Positions 1 through 14,730 of a stretch of DNA of 44,637 bases are shown here, piece by piece. The stretch comes from Arachnopeziza araneosa (taxonomy: Eukaryota > Ascomycota > Leotiomycetes > Helotiales > Arachnopezizaceae): contig QYAI01000184.1 of NCBI GenBank assembly GCA_003988855.1, positions 1 to 44,637 of the forward strand, given 5' to 3'. The position numbers and the translations under genes are program-made. The stretch's first letter is position 1. Each line of letters starts with the position of its first letter. The notes beneath the pieces are model-generated. The model was not told the origin of the DNA and searched no databases. It saw only the letters and a list, made by a program, of their open reading frames with translations.

Positions 1-70
<70 letters not shown>
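1..70. repeat. T homopolymer at window start
   Basis: Seventy consecutive T residues open the window. No telomere-type repeat follows. It may be a true poly-T tract at the edge of the T-rich block, or a sequencing or assembly artefact at a contig edge. The sequence cannot distinguish these. Confidence 0.9.
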
Positions 71-72
<2 letters not shown>

Positions 73-1800
73 TTTTTATTAAATTTTTATTATTATTAAT
101 TACTTTTTTTAATTAGTTTTTACTTGTTTTAGTTTATTTTAACTAGTTTTTACTGTTTTTATTTATTTTTACTAGTTTTTACTAGTTTTTACTAGTTTTT
201 AATAGCTTTTAATTGCTTTTAATTGCTTTAAACTGTTTTTTGTTGCTTTTTATTATTATTGTTGTTTATTTAACAGTTTTTACTTGTTTTTACTTGATTT
301 TGCTTATTTTTATTAGCATTTATTAACATTTATTAGTTTTTATTATTTTTTATTTGTTTATTTTTTTTATTATTTGTTATTAGCTTTTTATTTAATATAT
401 TTTACTATATTTATAATTTTTTAATTTATTTACTATTTTTTTATTACTTTTATTTATTTTAATATATTTTTAATTATTTTTATTATTAATTAATTAATTT
501 TTGCTAGTAATTAACTTGTTTTACTAATTAAATTGTTTTTACTAAGTTAATTTTACTAATTAATTTGTTTTTATTACGTTAATTTTACTAATTAATTTGT
601 TTTTATTAAATTTTTGCTAATAATTAACTTGTTTTAATAATTAAATTGTTTTTACTTCGCTATTTTTACTGATTAATTTGTTTTTATTTAATTGTTTTGT
701 AAATTAAATTGTTTTTACTAATAATTAAATTGTTTTAGCTTATAATTACTATATTTCAGCTTATAATTACTATATTTCAGCTTATAATTAAGTTGTTTTA
801 CTAGTAATTTAGTAGTTTTACTAGTAATTTAGTAGTTTTAGCTAATAATTTAGTAGTTTTAGCTAATAATTAACTTGTTTTTCTTAATTAGATTATTTTT
901 GCTAATTAGCTTATTTTTGCTAATATTTACATTGTTTTTATTAATTGTTTTTACTACTAATTAATTATTTTTTAATAATTAAATTGTTTTATTAATAGTT
1001 AACTTGTTTTTACTAATTAATTTGTTTTTACTAAATTGTTTTTACTAATTAATTTGTTTTTATTAAATAGTTTTTATTAGTTATATTATTTTTATTAATT
1101 TGATTTTGCTAATTAAGTTGTTTTTATTAATTAATTTATATTACTTTTAATAGTAATTAACTTATTTTGCTAATAATTAAATTATTTTTACTACTAATTA
1201 ACTTATTTTGCTAATAATTAAATTATTTTTACTACTAATTAGCTTGTTTTTATTAATTAACTTGTTTTTACTAGTAATTAGCTTGTTTTTATTAATTAAC
1301 TTGTTTTTATTACTAAATAACTTTTTTTAACTAATTAATTAGTTTTTGTTAATTGTTTTACTGTTAATTAACTTGTTTTTACTACTAATTTAGTTGTTTT
1401 AGCTAGTAATTTAGTTGTTTTAGTTAATAATTAACTTGTTGTAGTATTAATTAACTTGTTTTACTACTTATTTAACGGTTTTAGCTAATAATTAACTTGT
1501 TTTACTACTTATTTAACTGTTTTAGCTAATAATTAACTTGTTTTACTACTTATTTAACTGTTTTAGCTAATAATTAACTTGTTTTAGCTAATTAACTTGT
1601 TTTTACTAATAATTAACTTATTTAGATAATTAACTTGTTTTTACTAATAATTAACTTATTTAGATAATTAACTTGTTTTTATTAATAATTTAACTATTTT
1701 AGCTAATAATTAACTTGTTTTTAATACTAATTTAGTTGTTTTTACTAATTAAATTGTTTTAGTACTAATTAACTTGTTTTTACTAGTTTTAATATTTTTA
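71..1800. repeat. T-rich degenerate ~20-22 bp repeat region
   Basis: This stretch is built of imperfect copies of a module close to TTTTTACTAATTAACTTG, with variants such as TTTTAGCTAATAATTAACTTG. Copies follow one another every ~20-22 bp but with frequent small insertions and deletions. The + strand is T-rich and very poor in C. No open reading frame of note and no hairpin of the family seen further right was found. It is distinct from the block starting near 1800, where the ACTAATTAA element disappears. Confidence 0.75.
1461..1581 (+). repeat. 41 bp tandem repeat, about 3 copies
   Basis: Two alternating half-units, TTTTACTACTTATTTAACTG (20 bp) and TTTTAGCTAATAATTAACTTG-like (21 bp), repeat as a 41 bp unit with almost no divergence. 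The first copy has one difference (AACGG for AACTG). The low divergence marks this as a recent expansion within older degenerate repeats. Confidence 0.8.
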
Positions 1801-4800
1801 ATTGTTTAATTTATTAGTATTTAATTAATATTTTTATTTAAAAATTATTAAAATATTTTTTTTACATGTTTTTATTATAAATATTATTGTTATTATTAAT
1901 TATATAATTTAATATTTTAAATTATATTTTTATAAATTATATTTTTAACTAAATTTAATTAGTTTTTATAAATTTTTGTTTTAACTTAATTTAATTACTT
2001 TTTAAATGTTTTTAATATTATTGTTTTAACTTAATTTAATTACTTTTTAAATGTTTTTAATATTATTATTGTTTTTATAGTTTTTATATATGTTTGTATA
2101 TTTATTACGTGTTTTTATATATTTTGTATATTTATTACGTATTTCTATATATTTTTGTATATTTAAAACTTTTTTTAGATTTTTAAGTATTTTTAATTAG
2201 TTTTAAATCTTTTTAATTAGTTTTAATTGTTTTTAAGTGTTTTTTAGTAAATTTAATTAGTTTTAAGTATTTTTAACTAGTTTTAAATATTTTGTATATA
2301 TTTTTAAGTATTTTATATATATTTTTAAATATTTTTAGTATTTTTATGCAGTTTTAAGTAGTTTTAAGTAGTTTAAGTAGTTTTAAAAATTTTATATATT
2401 TTTTAATTAGTTTTAAGCGTTTTATATATAAATTTTAGTATTTTTAAGTAATTTTAAATACTTTTAAGTAGTTTTAAGTAATTTTAAACATTTTTAAGTA
2501 TTTTTACGTACTTTTACGTAGCTTAAACAGTTTTAAACATTTTTTATATATTTTTATATATTTTTAAGCATATTTAAGTAATTTTAAGTAATTTTAAACA
2601 TTTTATATATATTTTTAACAATTTTTAAATAATTTTTAGTAACTTTTAGTAATTTTAAGCAATTTTAAGCAGTTTGTATATATTTTAAGTTTTTTTAATT
2701 ATTTTATATATATTTTTAAATAGTTTTAACTATTTTTATATAGTTTTTAATAGTTTTAAATAGGTTTAAATAGTTTTAAGTAATTTCAAGTAGTTTTGCG
2801 TCGTTTTATATATTTATATATATATTTTTTGTATTTTTAAGTAGTTTTAAGTAGTTTTAAATATTTTGTATATAATTTTATGTAATTTTTAGTAGTTTTT
2901 AGTAGTTTTTAGTAGTTTTAAGTAGTTTTAAGTAATGTTAAGCATTTTAAATATATTTTTTAGTATTTTTAAAAAATTTTAAGTAGCTTTAAGTAATTTA
3001 TATATATTTTTAAGTATTTTTACACATTTTTATATATATTTTTAAGTTTTTTTTAAAAAAATTTAATTAGTTTAATTAGTTTTAAGTAGTTTTATGTAGT
3101 TTTAAGCACTTTACTTTTTTTAAACAATTTTAATTAGTTTTAAGTAGTTTTACGTAGCTTTAAGCTATTTGTACATATTTTTAAGTAGTTTTAAATATTT
3201 AGTATATTTTTTTTACTATTTTTTACTATTTTTACGTAGTTTTAAGTAGTTTTAAGTACTTTGTATATAGTTTTAGTATATTTTATATAAATTTTTAAAC
3301 AATTTTAAGTATTTTTACATAGTTTTAAATAATTAAAGTATTTTTACGCAGTTTTAAGCATTTTGTATATATTTATAAGTAGTTATAAGTAATTTTAAAC
3401 GTTTTATATATATTTTTAAATTTTTATTAATAGTTTTAATTAAATTTAAGTATTTTATATATATTTATATATATTTTTAAATATATTTACGTAGTTTTAA
3501 GTAGCTTTAAATAATTTAAGCAATTTTAACTAGTTTGTATATATATTTTAGTATTTTTAAGTAGTTTTAAATAGCTTTAAGTAGTTTTAAATATTTTTAA
3601 TTAGTTTTAAATAGTTTATGTAGTTTTATATATTTTGTATATATTTTATATAGTTTTATGCAATTTTAAGTAGCTTTAAATATTTTGTATTAATTTTATA
3701 TAAATTTTAACTAGTTTTAAGTACTTTTAAATAGTTTTAAGTATTTTATAAATTTTTTTAGCTATTTTTAAGTATTTTAAGTAGTTTTAATTAATTTTAA
3801 CTAGTTTTAAGCATTTTGTATATAATTTTAAGTAGTTTTAAGTAGTATTATATAGTTTTAAGTAATTTTAAAAATCTTATATATATTTTTAATTAGTTTT
3901 AAGCGTTTTATATATAAATTTTAGTATTTTTAAGTAATTTTAAATTGTTTTATATAGTTTTAAATAATTTTAACTAGTTTTAAGTAGTTTAAGTAGTTTT
4001 AAGTAATTTAAGTATTTTATATATATTTTTAAAAAAGTTTAAGTTAATTTAATTAGTTTTAAGTAATTATAAGTAATTTTACTTAGTTTTAAGCAATTAT
4101 AAGTAGTTTTAAGCGTTTTTATACAAGTTTAAGTAGTTTTAAAAAGTTTTAAGTATTTTATATATATTTTTAGTTATTTAAGCTAATTTAAATATTTTTA
4201 AGTATTTTTATATAGTTTTAATTATTTTTTATATATTTTTAAATAAATTTAAAAAATTTATTTATATTTTTAAATAATGTTTAATAATTTTAAGTAGTTT
4301 TAAGTAGCTTTAAGCAATTTTAAATAGTTTTAAGTAATTTGTATATATTTGTATATATTTTAAGTTATTTTATATAGTTTTAAGTAGTTTTAAGTATTAT
4401 ATATATAACTTTATATAGTTTTAAGTAGTTTATATAATTTTAAGTATTTTATATATAGTTTTAAATAATTATTAGTAGTTTTACAAAGTTTTAAATAATT
4501 TTAAGTAGTTTTTACTAGTTTTACAAAGTTTTAAGTAGTTTATATATATTTTATTATATTTTTGCGTACTATTAAGTAATTTTTGCGTAATTTTTATATA
4601 TTAAGTAATTTTAATAGTTTTAAGTAGCTTTAAGTAATTTATATATATTTTTAAGTAAGTTTAAGTATTTTTTAATAATTTTAAATAATTTTTACTATTT
4701 TTAATTAGTTTTTAGTAGTTTTAAGTAATTTGTATTTATTTTTTTATATTTTTTTATAATTTTATATTGTTTTAAATATTATTTAATATTTTTATATAGT

Positions 4801-5236
4801 TTTAAGTAGTTTTAAATTTTTTTAACAATTTATAAGTAGTTTTAACTAGTTTTAAGTAATTTTAAGTAATTTAATCTATTTAAGCATTTTATATATATTT
4901 TTTAAAAACTTTATGTATTTTTTTAAGTATTTTTATATAATTTTAAGCTACTTTAAGTAATTTTTAATAGTTTTATACTGTTTTAAGTAATTTTAAGTAA
5001 TTTTAACTAGTTTTAAACAATTTTAAGTATTTTTACATATTTTATATATTAGTAAAGTAATTTAAAGTAATATATAATTTTTTTTAAATAGTTTTAAGTA
5101 GTTTAATTTGTTTTAATTAATGTTAAAAAGCTTTAAATAGTTTGTATATATTTTAACTATTTTTAAGTAAGTTTATATAGTTTTAAGTAATTTTAAGCGT
5201 TTTATATATATACTTAACTAATTTTAAATACTTTTA

Positions 5237-5354
5237 AGTATTTTTTATTAATTATTAAGTATTTTTAAGCATTTTTAAATAATTTTAAATAGTTTAGTAT
5301 TTTTTATTAATTATTAAGTATTTTTAAGCATTTTTAAATAATTTTAAATAGTTT
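5237..5354 (+). repeat. 59 bp tandem duplication
   Basis: A 59 bp unit starting AGTATTTTTTATTAATTATT occurs twice, at 5237 and 5296, essentially identical. It stands out because TTATTAATTATTAAG is rare in the surrounding 10 bp repeat. Confidence 0.8.
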
Positions 5355-6947
5355 TAAGTAGTTTTAAATAATTTGTATATTTTTTAAAGTATTTTTTAAA
5401 TAGCTTTAAGCATTTTATTTATATTTTTTAGTATTTTTAAGTAGTTTTAAGTAATTTTAAGCAGTTTTAAATAGTTTTAAGTAACTTTAAGTTACTTTAA
5501 GTAACGTTATATATTTATAAATATTTATAAGTATTTTTAAGTATTTTAAGCAGTTTTAAATAGTTTTAAGTGTTTTGTATATATTTTAAAGTATTTTTAA
5601 TTGTTTTTAAGTAGTTTAAAATTATTTTAAATAGTTTTTAGTAGTTTTAAATAACTAAAACTAGTTTAAGTATTTTTATATAGTTTTAAGCTGTTTTAAA
5701 TTATTTTAAGTAGTTTTAAGTAATTTTAAATAATATATATATATTTTTATTTAGTTTTAAGTAATTTTAATTAGTTTTAAATATTTTATATTTATTTTTA
5801 AGTATTTATATATATATTTTAATTAGTTTTAAATATTTTATATTTATTTTTAAGTTTTTTAAGTAGTTTTACTTAGTTTTAATTAGCTTTAAATTTTTTT
5901 AAGTATTTTTAAGTATTTTTAAATAGTTTTAAGCGTTATATATATATTTTTAAGTTTTTTTTTGTATTTTTAAATATTTCTTAATAGTTTTAAGTAGTTT
6001 TAAGTAGTTTGTATATTTTTTATATTATTTTTAATTATTTTTATGCACTTTTAAGTAATTATATATATTTTTTAGCTGTTTTTAAGTAATTTTAAATAGT
6101 TTTAAAACTTTTATATTTTTTTTTAAGTAATTTTAAGTAGTTTTAAATAGTTTTAAAAAGTTTATATATTTTTTTAAATAGCTTTAAGTATTTTATATAT
6201 ATTATTAAGTATTTTTAAACAATTTTAAGTAATTATAAGTATTTTTATGTAGTTTTAAGTAATTTTTATATATTTTAAGCAGTTTTAAGACATTTTAGTA
6301 ATCTTAAGCGTTTTTATGTAATTTTAAATAGTTTTAAGCAATTTTTAGCAGTTTAAATAATTTTAAATAATTTTAATTATTTACTATTTATTTTTATATA
6401 TTTTTTAAGTATTTTTAACTTATTTTAAGTAATTTTAAGTTTTTTATATATATTTTTAAGTAATTTTAAGTAAGTTTAACTAATTTTAAGTAGTTTAAAA
6501 TATTTTTATATATTTTAAAGTATTTTTATGTAATTTTAAGCATTATATATATTTTTTTAAGTAGTTTTATATAAGTTTAGCTTATTTTAAATAGTTTTAA
6601 TTATTGTAAGTAATTTATATATATTTTATATATATTTTATATATATTTTTTATATATTTTTAAGTAGTTTTAATTTATTTTAAGCAAATATAAGTAGTTT
6701 TAAGTAATTTTAAACGTTTTGTATATATTTTTATATATTTTTATATATTTTTAAGTAGTTTAAATTTTTTTATATATATTTTTATATATTTTTATATAGT
6801 TTTAAGTATTTTAAAAAAAATTTTATATATTATATATATTTTTAAGTATTTTGTATAAACGTTTATATAGTTTTAACTAGTTTTAAGCAAATTTAAATAA
6901 TTTATATAAGTTTAAATAATGTTAAGTAGCTTTTAGTAGTTTTAAAT

Positions 6948-7100
6948 AGTTTTAATTATTTTATATATTTTTCAAAGTATTTTTTAGTATTTTTTAGTAG
7001 TTTTAATTATTTTATATATTTTTTAAAGTATTTTTTAGTATTTTTAAGTAGTTTTAATTATTTTATATATTTTTTAAAGTATTTTTTAGTATTTTTAAAT
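6948..7100 (+). repeat. 51 bp tandem repeat, 3 copies
   Basis: Units starting AGTTTTAATTATTTTATATA begin at 6948, 6999 and 7050, so the step is 51 bp. The first copy differs by a C (TTTTTCAAAG for TTTTTTAAAG). The step is close to five turns of the underlying ~10 bp repeat. Confidence 0.8.
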
Positions 7101-8880
7101 AGTTTTAAATAATTTAAATAATTTTAAATAGTTTTATATATATATTTAGCTATTTTTAAGTAAGTTTAAGTAGTTTTAAATAATTTTAAGTAATTTAAGC
7201 TATTTTAAGTATTTTATATATATTTTTAAGTTTTTATAAGTAGTTTTAAGTAGTTTTAAACGTTTAGTATATATTTTTAAATATTTTTAAGTATTTTATA
7301 TTTATTTTAAATAATTTTAAATAATTTTAAATAGTTTAAATAATTTTATATAGTTTTAAGTAACTTTAAGTAGTTTTAAGCGTTTTAAGTAATTTTAAGC
7401 TATTTTATATATATAAAACTTTAAGTACTTTTAAATTACTTTAAGTATTTTTAAGTATTTTTAAGTAACTTATATTTTTTTTAAAGTATTTTTAATTAAA
7501 TTTAAGCAAATTTAAGTAGTTTTAAGCAGTTTGTATATATTTTAAAAAGTTTTAAATAGTTTTAAATATTTAATATAAATTTTTAAATATTTTTAAGTAT
7601 TTTTAAGTATTTTTAATTAGTTTTAAGTATTTTTAAGTAACTTATATATATTTTTAAGTGTTTTTAAGTAAGTTTAAGCAGTTTTAATTAATTTTAACTT
7701 ATTTTAAATAATTTTAAGCAATTTTATATATTTTTAAGTATTTTATAAATATTTTTAAGTAGTTTTTTATAGTTATATATAGTTTTATATAGTTTTAAGT
7801 TTTTAGTATACATATTTAAGTATTTCTAAATAGTTTAAAGTAGTTTTAAATAGTTTTAAGTAACTTTAAGTAGTTTGTATATATTTTTAAATATTTTAAA
7901 GTAGTTTTAAGTAGCTTTAAGTATTTTAATTATTTTATATATATTATTAAATATTTTTATAAAGCTTTAAGTAGTTTAATGTAGTTTTTAGTATTTTTAT
8001 ATATTTTTAAGTATTTTTATATACTTTAAAGTATTTTATATATATTTTTAAGTAGTTAAAAGTTATTTTAAGTTTTTTTTAGTATTTTTAAATAATATTA
8101 AGTAATATTAAGTTATTTTAAATATATTAAATATATTTTTAAGTAATTTAAAACATTTTTTAAATAAGTTTAAGCTATTATAAGTATTTTTAAGTAATTT
8201 TAAATAGTTTTAAATAATTTTAACTAGTTTTAAGTAGTTTTAAATATTTTATATATATTTTTTATATTTTTTTATTTATTTTTTATATTTGTTTAAGTAG
8301 TTTTAAATAGTTTTAAGTAACTTTAAGTAACTTTAAGTAATATTAAGTAATTTTTATTTTTTTTAAGTATTTTTATATAGTATTAAATAATTTTAAATAG
8401 CTTAAAATTATTTATATATTTTTTTAAATATTTTTAAGCAAGTTTAAGTAGTATTAAGTATTTTATATATATATTTAAGTACTTTTAAGTAGTTTTAAAT
8501 TGCTTTAAGTAGTTTTAAGTATTTTAAGTAACTATAAGCTATTTTAAATAGTTTTAAGTAGCTTTAAATATTTTTTTTATATTTTTAAATAGTTTTAAGT
8601 ATTTTTAAGTATTTTTAAATAAGTTTAAAAAGTTTTAAGTGTTTTGTATATATTTTTAAGTAATTTTAAGTACTTTTAAGTAATATTAAATAATTTTAAA
8701 TAATTTTAAGTATTTTTAAATATTTTTATATAATTTTAAATAATTTTAAATATTTTATATATATTTTTAAGCTATTTTAAGCTGTTTTAAGTTATTTTAT
8801 ATAGTTTTAAATAGTTTAAGTATTTTTAAGTAGTTTTTAGTAAATTTAAATATTTTTTATATATTTAAAAATTCTTTAAG

Positions 8881-8956
8881 TAGTTTTTAATAGTTTAAGT
8901 AGTTTTTAATAGTTTAAGTAGTTTTTAATAGTTTAAGTAGTTTTTAATAGTTTAAG
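8881..8956 (+). repeat. 19 bp tandem repeat, 4 copies
   Basis: TAGTTTTTAATAGTTTAAG is repeated four times without change at 8881, 8900, 8919 and 8938. Perfect identity indicates a recent expansion. Confidence 0.9.
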
Positions 8957-9960
8957 TAGTTTTAAGTAGTTTAAGTAGTTTTAAATACTTTGTATATATT
9001 TTAAAAATTTAAGTATTTTAAAATAACTTATATATATTTTTAAATATTTTTAAGTATTTTTACTTAATTTTAAGCATGTTATATAAATTTTTAAGTATTT
9101 TAAGTAGTTTTAAATAGTGTTAAGTAATTTTAAGTAATTTTAAGTAATTTAAAAAAAATTTAAGTTTTTTTTAATATTTTTAAATAGTTTAGCGTAATTT
9201 TAAGTATTATTAAGTAGTTTTAATTAATTTTAAATAGTTTTAAGTAGTTTTAAGTATTATATATATTTTTAAGTAGTTATAATTAGTTTTAAGTAGTTTT
9301 AACTATTTTTAAATTGTTTAAAGTATTTTATATATATTTTAAAATATTTTTACGTTATTTTAAGTAGTTTTAAGCAATTTTGAATAATTTTAATTATTTT
9401 AAGTATATTATATATAATTTTTAATAGCTTTAAGTTATTTAAATTATTTTTAAGTATTTTTTGTTTTTAAATAATTTATATATATTTTTAAAGTTTTTTA
9501 ATTAATTTAATTAGTTTAATTAGTTTTAAGTTTTTTAAGTATTTTTAATTAGTTTAATTAGTTTTAAGTATTTTTTATATTTTTTAAAATGTTTTTAAAT
9601 ATTTTTAAATAGTTTTAATTAATTTTAAGCAAGTTAAATAGTTTTAAGTAATTTTAAGCTTTTTAAAAAAAAATTTAAATATTTTTAAATAATTTTAAGT
9701 ATTTTAAACGTTTTGTATAAATTTTTAAGTATTTTTTATATAACTTTAATTAGTTTATAATAGTTTATATTTTTTTTAAAGTTATTTTAAGTATTTTATA
9801 TATATTTTTAAATATTTTAAATAAAATTAAGCGTTTTATATATATTTTAAATAGTATTAAGCGTTTAGTATATATTTAAGTGTTTTATATATATTTTTAT
9901 ATAGTTTTAAATAGTTACAAGTAGTTAAAAGTAAATTAAACTAGTTTTAAGTATTTATAT

Positions 9961-10042
9961 ATTTTTAATTAATTTTAAAACATTATTAATATTTTATATA
10001 TATTTTTAATTAATTTTAAAACGTTATTAATATTTTATATAT
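9961..10042 (+). repeat. 41 bp tandem duplication
   Basis: The unit beginning ATTTTTAATTAATTTTAAAA occurs at 9961 and 10002. The two copies differ at one position (ACATT versus ACGTT), a CpG-type transition. Confidence 0.8.
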
Positions 10043-10082
10043 ATTTTTAAAATTTTAAATTACTTTTAAATAGTTTTAACTA

Positions 10083-10490
10083 TTTTATATAGTTTTAAGT
10101 GTTTTAAATATTTTATATAAATTTATATAAAAAAAATTAATTATTTTTATACTAGTTTAAGTAGTTTTAAGTAGTTTTATATATTTAGTATATAGTTATA
10201 AGTAGTTTTAAGAAGTTTATATGTATTTTTAAGTATTTTAACTAGTTTTAGTAATTTTAAGCAATTTTAATTAATTTTAATTAGTTTGTAAATTTAATAT
10301 ATATTTTTAAGTAAATTTATATATTTTATATATATTTATTTATATTTTTAAATAATTCTTTATAGTTTTAAATAAATTTAAATAGTTTTAAGTATTTTAT
10401 TTATATTTTTAAATATTTTTAAGTAGTTTTAAGTATTTTTATATATTTTTTTGTATTTTTAAATAGTTTATACATATTTTAAAGTACTTT
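10083..10490 (+). repeat. Copy A of a dispersed ~400 bp duplication
   Basis: This segment shares an ordered series of landmarks with 16425-16830: TTTTAAGTGTTTTAAAT, an A-run after TTTATATAA, TTTTTATACTA, TATTTAGTATATAGTT, and GTTTGTAAATTTAATATA followed by a TTATTTATATTTT tract. The order and approximate spacing match, with small insertions and deletions. Within such simple DNA, a shared series of rare words is better evidence of common descent than raw identity. Confidence 0.7.
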
Positions 10491-13400
10491 TAACTAGTAT
10501 TAAGTAGTTTTATATAATTAAGTAATTTTAAGTAATTTTAAATAGTTTTAAGTAGTTTAAGTAGTTTTAATTAATTTAAAGTAATTTTTTAATATTTTTA
10601 AGTATTTTTAAATATTTTAAATATTTTATAAATAGTTTTAAATAATTTTAAGTATATATTTTTTATTTTTTTATGTATTTTTAAGTAGTTTTAACTAATT
10701 TTAATTAATTTTAAGTAAATTAAGTAATTTTAAATATTTTTTAAATATTTTTATATTTTTTTATATATATTTTTATATAATTTAAAATAGTTTTAAGTAT
10801 TTTATAAAAAGATTTAATTTTTTTAAGCTATTTAAAGTATTTTATATATATTTTTAGCTACTTTTAAGCTTTTTTAAGTAATTTTAAGTTTATTTATATA
10901 TTTTTAAGTATTTTTAAGTAATTTTACGCAGTTTTAAGTATTTTTTTGTATTTTGTATATATTTTTAAATATTTTTATATAGTTTTAAATGCTTTATATA
11001 TATTTTTATATAATTTTAAAAAGTTTTAAATAGTTTAAATACTTTTAAGTGTTTTATATATGTTTTATATAAATTTTTAATTAGTTTATATATATATTTA
11101 AGTAGTTTTAAATAGTTTTAATTACTTTTAATAGTTTTAAGTATTTTTAAATAGTTTTAAATATTTTTAAACATGTTTAAGCAGCTATAAATAATTAGTA
11201 TATATTTTTAAATATTTGTAAGTAGTTATAAATAGTTTATATATATTTTTAAGTAGTTTTTAGCAAGTTTAAGTAGTATAAGTAATTTATATATATTTTA
11301 AAGTAGTTTTAAGTAGTTTTAAATATTTTAAGTAGTTTTAAATAGTTTTAAATAGTTTATTTATTTTTTTATATATTTTTAAGTATTTTTAATTAAGTAT
11401 AAGTAATTTTAAGTAGTTTTTAGTATTTTATATATATTTTTAAAAAAAAAATATTATTTTTAAGTAAGTTTAAGTATTTTTATATAGTTTTAAGTACTTT
11501 TAACTATTTTTAAAAATTTAAGTAGTTTTAAGTAATTTTAAAACTTTTGTATATATTTTTAAGTAGTTTTAAGCGTTTTATATAATTTTATATAGTTTTA
11601 AATAGTTTTAACTATTTTTTAGTAGTTTATATATTTTTACGTAGTTTTAAATAGTTTTAACTACTTTTTAGTAGTTTATATAATTTTAAGTAACTTTAAG
11701 CTATTTTAAATAGTTTTAAATAAGTATTTAAATTATTTTATATAGTTTTAAATAGTTTGTATATATTTTTAAGTATTTTTTAATAAGTTTAAGCAAGTTT
11801 AATTAGTTTTAAGTTTTTAATATTTAAAGTAGCTTTAAGTATAATATATATTTATTTTTAAGTAATTTTAAATTGTTTTAAGTAATTTTAAGTATTTTTT
11901 AGTATTTTATATATATTTTTAAAGTTTTTTAAATATTTTTAATTAGTTTAATTAGTTTTATTTAATTTTAAGTAATTTTAAGTAGTTTTAAATAATTTAA
12001 AGTATTTTTTATATATTTTTAAGTATTTTAAAGTAGTTTTAGCTAGTTTTAAATAATTTTAATTAGCTTTAAGTATTTTATATATATTTTATATATTTTT
12101 AAGTATTTTATATATATTTTTATATAGTTTTAAGTAGTTTAAGTAATTTTAAACTATTTTAAGTAATTTAAAGTATTTTTTATATACTTTTTAAAAAATT
12201 TACGTAGTTTTAAATAGTTTTAATTAGTTTTAAGTAGTTTGTATTTATTTTTAAGCAGTTTTTAGTAATTTTAAGTAGTTTTAACTATTTTTAAATAGTT
12301 TTAAGTATTTTTATACTATTTTAAATATTTTTAAGTAGTTTTTAGCAATTTTAAATATTTTATATATATTAGTAAAGTATTTTTGTATAATTTTTAGTAG
12401 TTTTTAGTAGTTTTAAGTAGTTTTAAATAGTTTTAAATATTTTATATATATTTTAAATAATTTTTTAATTAATTTTAAAATATTTTAAGTACTTTTATAT
12501 AATTTTAAGTATTTTTTATATATTTTTAAGTATTTTTAAATACTTTTAAAGCAAATTTAAAAAAATTTAAGTTATTTTAAGCTTTTTTTATATAAATTTA
12601 AGTAGTTTTAAAAGTATTATATATATTTTTAAGTATTTTTAAGCAATTTTAAATAGCTTTATACATTTTCAATAGTTTTATATAGTTTTAAGCAGTTTTT
12701 AGCATTATATATATATATTTAAACAATTTTAAGTAGCTTTTAATAGTTTATATATATTTTTTAAATATTTTATATATATTTTTAGCTATTTTTAAATATT
12801 TTAAGTAATTTTAAATATATTAAAAGTATATTTAACTATTTTTTAATATTTTTATATAGTTTTAAGCATTTAGTATATAATTTATATATATTTTAAAATA
12901 GTTTAAATAGTTTTAATAGTTTTAAGTATTTTTAAGTATTATTAAGTAATACTAAGTAGTTTTAAGCGTTTTATATATATTTTTAAGTATTTTTAAGTAA
13001 TATTAAGTAGTTTTAAGCGTTTTATATATATTTTATATAAATTCTTTAAGTATTTTTATATAGTTTTAAGTAATTTTTAGCAGTTTTAAGTAATTTTTAT
13101 ATATTTTTATATATTATATATATATTTGTATATATTTTATACTAATTTTAAGTAGTATTAAGCAATTTTAAGTATTTTTAAATAATTTTAAATAATTTTT
13201 AATAGCTTTAAGTATTTTAAGTAGTTTTAATTAGTTTTAATTATTTTTAAGTAAGTTGTATAAATTTTTATAAATATTTTATATATATTTTATATATTTT
13301 TAAGCTAATTTAAATGTTTTTACAGTATTTTAACTTATTTTAAATATTTTAAAGTATTTTTAAGTACTTTTAAGTTATTTTAAGCTAGTTTAAGTATTTT

Positions 13401-14660
13401 TAAGTAAGTTTAAATAATTTTAATTTGTTTTTAGTAGTTTTTAGTAATTTTAAGTAATTTTTATATATTTTTAAGTATTTTTAAGTATTTTTAAATATTT
13501 TTAAATATGTTTAAATAGCTTTAAGTAGCTTTAAGTAAATTTTAGTAGCTTTAAGTAAATTTTAGTAGTTTTAAATAATTTAAAGTATTTTTAATTTTTT
13601 TTAAGTATTATTTATATATTTTTAAGTTTTTTTAAGTATTTTATATATATTTTATATATAGTTTTATATATTTTTTAGCTATTTTAACTATTTTTATATA
13701 GTTTTAAATATTTTAAATAGTGTTTAATAACTTTAAGTAATTTTTATATATTTTTATATAGTTTAAAGCTATTTTTAATAGTTTTAAATACTTTTAAATA
13801 ATTTAAATAACTTTAAGTATTTTATATATATTTTTTAAGTATTTTTTAAGTATTTTTTTATAGCTTTAAGTAGTTTTAATTGTTTTATTTATAATTTTAA
13901 ATATTTTAAGTAATTTTAAATAATTTTTAAATAATTTTTAGTAGTTTTAAGTAAGTTAACTAAATTTTAGTATTTTTAAGTATTTTATATATATTTTTAA
14001 GTAATTTTACATATTTTTAAATGTTTTTATATAGTTTTAAGTAGTTTTTAAATATTTTTAAATAGTTTTATATATTATATATATATATTTAAGTAGTTTT
14101 AAGTATTTTAAGCGTTTTATATATATTATTAAATATTATAAAGTATTTTTTAATATTTTTAATTAGCTTTAAATAATTTTAAGTAGTTTAAATATTTTTA
14201 TATAGTTTTAAGTAATTTTAAATAATTTTATATATTTTGAAACTTTTTTAAGTATTTATAAGTAATATTTAGTATTTTTATGTAGTTTTATATAATTTAT
14301 ATATATTTTAAAATAGTTTAAATAGTTTTAATAGTTTTAAGTAGTTTAAATATATTTTTAAGTAATTTTAATTAGCTTATATATATATTTAATGTGTTTT
14401 AAGTATTTTTAACTAATTTTAAATAGTTTATATATATTTTTAAAAAAGTTTAAGTAATTTTAAGTATTTTATATATATTTTTTAATTGTTTTAAGCAAAT
14501 TTTAATAGTTTATTATAGTTTTAAGCAACTATTTATAATTTAATTAGTTTTAAGTATTTTTTATATTTTGTTATATAATTTTATATATTTTTAAGTAGTT
14601 TTAAGTATTTTATATATATTTTTAGTTTTTTTTTGTTTTTTTTAGTAGTTTAAAGTAATT

Positions 14661-14730
14661 TTAAGTAATTTTATATAATTTTAAGTAATTTTATATAATC
14701 TTAAGTAATTTTATATAATTTTAAGTAATT
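14661..14730 (+). repeat. 20 bp tandem repeat, 3.5 copies
   Basis: TTAAGTAATTTTATATAATT is repeated at 14661, 14681 and 14701, with a half copy at 14721. One copy ends in C instead of T. Confidence 0.85.
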